A stretch of DNA of 64,000 nucleotides from Burhinus oedicnemus. Lineage: Eukaryota; Chordata; Aves; Charadriiformes; Burhinidae. Position numbers and translations under genes: made by a program. Below the pieces are notes generated by a model that worked only from the letters and a program-made list of their open reading frames with translations, searched no databases and was not told where the DNA came from. Positions 60,901 to 64,000 of the stretch are shown here, piece after piece (the first letter of the stretch is position 1; each line of letters opens with the position of its first letter). The stretch covers positions 3,388,449 to 3,452,448 of the forward strand of contig VFFE01007859.1 of assembly GCA_008921705.1 (NCBI GenBank), in the 5' to 3' direction.

Positions 60901-63434
60901 ATGTTATCTTGGCATAAGATTAAAAAGCATGAAGCTGAGGCAGGAGAAAGCATAACTGGAAATGAGGGCAAGAAGGAAGTGCTGTGTGTGATGTTAATTA
61001 GAGTGCAGCGAGAGAAGACGGGGAGCTAAGATGTCGTGGCAAATCGGTGATAAGGCTACAAGAGAACTTCAGTTCTTGTGCATACCAGAGGTGAAGCCAT
61101 TGAGAAGGCTGGAGGCAGCTCTCGGGTGTGAAGAGTTTTAAAAGGAACAGCAAAGGAGGGTCTGACTTTAGAACTTGAGGGAAAGAGGTGAATGGGAATC
61201 AGGTGATGCTCTTGGAAATTACAGTCGGAGGAGAGAAATGTCTGAGTGCCATATCTCTAAAAAGATGACACTTTTGAGCTTGAGGGGTAGTATGGCATTT
61301 CAGATGTCTGATACAGAACTTTGTCCCTTGACTAAGTGACAAAGAACTAAATTACAGTCTCATTTAAAGAACAGACATTCTTATATAGGTATAAATACCA
61401 GAATGTTTATCTGGAATAATGTCTCGTGCCTGTGTTTTTACTAAGAGTTGAAAATGAAGCACAAGTTTAATTTGGTCCCATCAGAATGCTAAGTGTTATG
61501 GAAAATGTTTTTCCTCACTCTCAGGCTTTTAACTGCATGTTTCTTCATCTTGTTCTCTCTCATTCCTATGCAGCGTCTATTTTTGTTGTCGAAGGAGTCT
61601 GGGAGAAATGCTGCAAAATACATTATTAAGCAATTTCCTCAATATTTTGACAAGACTTTTGCAGAGCCAAACATACCAGTAAGCTTTTTGCTTTTCATTT
61701 TCATTGTATTTGTGCTTTGTCAGGTAGTGAAATCAACTGTCAAACTGGTCCAAAGCTAACATACAAGGATAGTTTTGTTAACTGTTTTGCAGACAACTAT
61801 GAAAGCAGTACTGTATTTCCGTTATGCTTCTGAAGTGAACATTTTTCCTTAGGAATTCCGTATTATATCAGATTCTTTAGATAAAAATAAGAAAAGAAAT
61901 GTTGTTTAGGTATTGACTTTCTAGCATGAAAGTGGGAGATCAGGATGTGTGGTCCTTCATCACCGAAAGGACTGCTGCTGTAGGCTGGGAGGGTCGGCAG
62001 ACCGCCAAAGCAGTATACTGGGTGAAGAGTAAGCATATTTGGTTAGTGTTTTAGCAGTGGTTTAGAGAAGGCTTGAGCTCATGTCTAACTTGCACTCTTT
62101 GCTTTTAGTGCTTGATGCCTGATGCTCTTGCACCTCAGATTGAAGGAGTGAGTGAGGAAGCTCTAAAAGAGCGTATCCACCTCAGAAGGGTGAAAGATTC
62201 TGTGGACTTGTTTGATCAACTCGTACAAGCAGGTATGTGGTCACCTGCCAGACTCTGTGGTGGAGCTCTACTTAAATTGTGGCAAAAGTATTTTAGTAGC
62301 TGGCACAGGCTTTGGAGACAATTTTGTGATTATGTTGCTGCCTTTCACAACTGACTCTGGTCTGGTGAAGTGGTTCTCCAGAATTGTTGGGCCCTCCCTA
62401 TCCACTGCTTGTCTGACATGTCACTTCAGTGATACGGAGAACAAATGATTTCCTGATCAAGAAGCAGATGATATGGTGTTAAGGTTTTTTCTTCTCTTCC
62501 AAAGTGGAAGAATTTGTGATGCAGTAGAGTAGGGCCTGTTGTGGGCAGATGCTGTGTGTTTGAGTGGTAACCATTCTGCCTGCAAAGTCCTTCATGCAGT
62601 AACGTAGTGGTTGGTATAAGCTACATCTGGGCTAAGCACTTTGCCACTGTGTTGGACTGGTGTAGCATACCAGCTGAGTGCCCCTTCTGTGGACCTGCCC
62701 TCAATAAATGAGTCCTTCTCAGTTCCTCCTTAGTTTGGACCTTATGTCTGTTGTCAGTGAATGAGGAGGAAGCAATAGAAAACTGTAGCGGCCGCAGCCT
62801 CTGAAGGAGGAAAACTTACTGGGAAGGTGAGACTTTCTCATATCTGCTGCAAGATGGAAAAGAGATGATTCCATCAAATAGCTCTTTTCTTTTGTTGGTT
62901 TTAAATCTGTTTCATAGAAAGTGAAACACACAAAGTGGTCTTCACAGCAGAATTTATCCTAGGAGTAGTTGTGAAAGGCACTAGAAATTTCAGGTGTTGT
63001 GTTTGGCTTGTTCTGCTTCATAGTTTTGGCTGCCAGCTGCCACTTCCCTCTCCCACTTTCTCAGGAAAACTGCCCTTTCAGTGGCTTCAATAGAAAAACA
63101 GATACTCTAGTTTGGTTTAAAATTGTCTCCTGCTATGAATGGGTTCGTGAAAGTATTAGTGTCACACTCAGGTTTTACAGACTTGCTAGAGAACACCTTT
63201 ATGTCAAAAGAGAACAAAGTGGTGTAATTGGGTGTTCAAAATTTTTCTGATATGACTGTAGAATGGTGTGTTCTTTACTTTCCCTGTGACTGTTGTACAC
63301 CCTCATTTGCTATAGGTACCCCTGTATCTCTGGAGACCACAAACAGCCTTTTAGATTTGTTATGCTTCTATGGAGATGGAGAATCTACTGTGGAAAAAGA
63401 GGAAGAACAAAAAGAGGATTTGGAAGAACCAGGG
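54875..63434 (+). CDS. PTCD3: PTCD3 / mitoribosomal protein mS39, 5' part (8 exons, cut by window end)
   Basis: PTCD3 (mS39) is a pentatricopeptide-repeat protein of the small mitochondrial ribosomal subunit. It binds rRNA and sits near the mRNA entry side, supporting mitochondrial translation. Eight exons join in phase to 648 nt, 216 codons; the human protein is about 690 residues, so roughly the N-terminal third is present. The start gives a presequence rich in Arg and poor in acidic residues ([20 protein letters not shown]), as expected for mitochondrial import. Family landmarks follow: [23 protein letters not shown] sequence across exons 3-4 (seen here as [20 protein letters not shown]), FQDDPFLMP in exon 5, [17 protein letters not shown] in exon 8. 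The PPR array proper should start in exons beyond the window. Intron 5 holds a gap and an odd insert. Confidence 0.96.
55088..55099 (+). promoter_or_regulatory. NRF1-like site
   Basis: CGCGCAGGCGCG matches the NRF1 consensus YGCGCAYGCGCR with one or two mismatches. It lies in PTCD3 intron 1 inside the CpG island. Confidence 0.4.
55128..55139 (+). promoter_or_regulatory. NRF1-like site
   Basis: TGCGCATGCGTG differs from the palindromic NRF1 consensus only in its last two positions. NRF1 commonly controls genes for mitochondrial translation, so the site fits PTCD3. Confidence 0.5.
55181..55216 (+). repeat. (CCTGGG)n hexanucleotide repeat
   Basis: Five perfect CCTGGG units followed by one CCTGGA, in PTCD3 intron 1 within the CpG island. 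Confidence 0.9.
56278..56327 (+). CDS. PTCD3: PTCD3 exon 2 (residues 32-49)
   Basis: A 50-nt exon with acceptor TTTACAG|G and donor GAAG|GTATGA. It encodes [18 protein letters not shown]. It is weakly conserved, but its phases fit exons 1 and 3 exactly. Confidence 0.85.
57448..57487 (+). CDS. PTCD3: PTCD3 exon 3 (residues 49-62)
   Basis: A 40-nt exon with acceptor CTCGTAG|T and donor CCTG|GTGAGT. It encodes [13 protein letters not shown], matching IEEVVIPKKKTW of mammals. Confidence 0.93.
58524..58569 (+). CDS. PTCD3: PTCD3 exon 4 (residues 62-77)
   Basis: A 46-nt exon with acceptor TGTTTAG|G and donor AGG|GTAAGT. It encodes [15 protein letters not shown], nearly identical to the mammalian protein. 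Confidence 0.95.
59324..59392 (+). CDS. PTCD3: PTCD3 exon 5 (residues 78-100)
   Basis: It encodes [20 protein letters not shown], matching the YVFQDDPYLMP region. The acceptor is CTGCAG|GAT and the donor TCT|GTGAGT, phase 0 on both sides. Confidence 0.95.
59753..60113 (+). repeat. 361-bp direct repeat, copy A
   Basis: It begins AGCCTGTTAAAACTGTGTTT and ends GTGTGTGATGTTA just before the N gap. Copy B lies 883 bp further on; I find one mismatch (a G in the TGTGTGTG run here is a T in copy B). No CpG in the copy. Confidence 0.97.
60114..60133. other. Assembly gap, 20 N
   Basis: A fixed-size gap in PTCD3 intron 5 directly after copy A and before the foreign-looking insert. Confidence 0.99.
60134..60635 (+). 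other. 502-bp insert between the direct repeats, origin unknown
   Basis: About 13 CpG in 502 bp at moderate GC, against none in the adjacent 361-bp repeat copy. Its left edge is the N gap and its right edge is the exact start of copy B. No LTR, CR1 or other bird repeat signature is visible. Confidence 0.8.
60216..60701 (+). CDS. Unrecognised 161-codon membrane-protein-like frame in a repeat-flanked insert
   Basis: I do not recognise this protein. The frame is open from 60171 and has its first ATG at 60216. Residues 46-66 and 120-140 are hydrophobic enough to span a membrane, and there is one NST glycosylation site (residue 80) between them. Charged and aromatic residues are spaced as in a real protein, and codons with CpG (TCG, CGT, GCG, CCG, ACG) are used freely, unlike the surrounding intron. 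From residue 141 the frame runs into copy B of the 361-bp repeat, so the last 21 residues probably belong to intron sequence and the true C-terminus is missing. It may be a fragment of a viral, phage or other foreign gene, or part of an unnamed mobile element. It has no link in frame to PTCD3. Confidence 0.4.
   Translation: MSFLNEMLYRAFRELCLKLIDATLFNLPNVMNGLFTFCVFMRRFKCAVLVWFAIQMYNMITWITVLPAYLGHYMIDSITNSTFGFTWGKFTLPFDTYAKVTPTELGDGNLLGCFDTDCYLLKIITLLSVFLNVLLGWFFMSLLKLCLCGIASVEILCLQFC
60636..60996 (+). repeat. 361-bp direct repeat, copy B
   Basis: The second copy of 59753-60113. After it the sequence continues as normal intron (ATTAGAGTGCAGCG) toward exon 6, so copy B is continuous with the right flank while copy A is continuous with the left flank. 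Confidence 0.97.
61574..61678 (+). CDS. PTCD3: PTCD3 exon 6 (residues 101-135)
   Basis: It encodes [20 protein letters not shown] and then [11 protein letters not shown], matching SFLLAKKSGENVAKFI...AEPHIP. The acceptor is ATGCAG|CGT and the donor CCA|GTAAGC. Confidence 0.95.
62109..62232 (+). CDS. PTCD3: PTCD3 exon 7 (residues 136-177)
   Basis: It encodes [20 protein letters not shown] and then [26 protein letters not shown] and DLFDQLLQAG-type motifs match mammals. The acceptor is TTTTAG|TGC and the donor CAG|GTATGT. Confidence 0.96.
63316..63434 (+). CDS. PTCD3: PTCD3 exon 8 (residues 177-216)
   Basis: It encodes [20 protein letters not shown] and then a glutamate-rich tail ([13 protein letters not shown]) in place of the longer acidic stretch of mammals. 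The acceptor is GCTATAG|G and the donor GGG|GTATGA. The next exon is outside the window. Confidence 0.95.
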
Positions 63435-64000
63435 GTATGAAAAACGTGTTGATCTCTATTTATTTATACATAGTGGGAGTGTATCAAGGTGATGTCAAGA
63501 TTTTTGTACTGTGACTACTTGCCTGGGAGATGGTGTGAGGTGGGTCAAATGCAGGCAACGTCCTCTAGAGATATGGCAGTTACAACAATCTTGTGTCTAA
63601 CCTGCTAGCAAAAGTAGTTTCCATAAAGCTGAACTTAGCAGCTGGCACCCTGTCTTGGCTTAGTTCTGCTGAACTGTGTTTAAATAACTGTTTCTCACTG
63701 ACAGCCTTGTTTTTATAGTTGCCTGCAAAGATGACGTCTAGTACCTCTAGTGTAGATCAGCTAGTTAATTTTCTTCCAGTCTGAACCATATTAATTAGAT
63801 TTCAATGAAGTTGAGGGCTTCTTGTGTGACCTCAGAGTATCAGGTTTTAGGTTAGGGTAGTTGTTATACAATACCTGTCCCTGGGAAGACTGTTGAGAGA
63901 CAAAAAGTTTTACAGACTATGTGCTATAGTCTAGTGATTCCCACCAACTCCACCAATACATCTAATTTGCCTTGTTAGAATGTTTAATGATATAAACAGT
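63435..64000 (+). other. PTCD3 intron 8, 5' part
   Basis: Intronic sequence to the window edge. I looked for the next exon (the [21 protein letters not shown]-like segment) and did not find it. Confidence 0.8.

Noticed and set aside
59753..60996. The two 361-bp copies as LTRs of an endogenous retrovirus with an internal gene
   Set aside because: The copies do not have TG...CA ends, I see no primer-binding site or polypurine tract next to them, and there is no target-site duplication outside. Copy A continues into the left intron and copy B into the right intron, which fits an unmerged contig overlap better.
54970..63315. A SNORD94-type box C/D snoRNA, which is hosted in a PTCD3 intron in human
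   Set aside because: I found no convincing paired C (TGATGA) and D (CTGA) boxes with a terminal stem in introns 1-7. In human it sits in a later intron, probably beyond this window.

Overview
The window is nuclear DNA from a bird. It carries vertebrate genes with many short exons and GT-AG introns, and several copies of the CR1 LINE that dominates bird genomes, including one with the typical ATTCTATG-type 3' tail. There is no sign of bacterial gene organisation. I cannot name the species.

Two genes are arranged head to head. POLR1A (largest, catalytic subunit of RNA polymerase I) runs leftwards from its ATG at 54673 to its stop at 17270. I could place all 34 coding exons, and every splice phase closes, giving a 5130-nt coding sequence (1709 residues plus stop). 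PTCD3 (mS39, a pentatricopeptide protein of the small mitoribosomal subunit) runs rightwards from its ATG at 54875. Its first eight coding exons (216 codons) are here and the rest lies beyond the right edge. The two start codons are 201 bp apart inside a CpG island with an ETS motif, NRF1-like sites and a 60-bp imperfect palindrome, so this is a shared bidirectional promoter. One gene serves ribosomal RNA synthesis in the nucleolus and the other serves the mitochondrial ribosome.

Region by region: 1-16374 is intergenic sequence downstream of POLR1A, with CR1 fragments, a (GAATA)16 array and low-complexity tracts but no gene I can support. 16375-17269 is the likely POLR1A 3' UTR. 17270-54673 is POLR1A, whose introns carry three CR1 insertions or fragments, long A/T homopolymers and one assembly gap (18295-18314). 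54100-55330 is the CpG island. 54875-64000 is the 5' part of PTCD3.

The oddest object is in PTCD3 intron 5. A 361-bp segment occurs twice in direct orientation (59753-60113 and 60636-60996) with one mismatch seen. Between the copies lie a 20-N gap and 502 bp of CpG-containing, coding-like sequence that opens an unrecognised two-membrane-segment reading frame (60216-60701). It is either a foreign or alternative-haplotype insert or an assembly chimera, and it deserves a database search. Other points of note are a GC-AG intron in POLR1A, a very weak donor at another intron, a 36-nt U tract serving as the polypyrimidine tract of exon 5, and a duplicated candidate branch point before exon 32.
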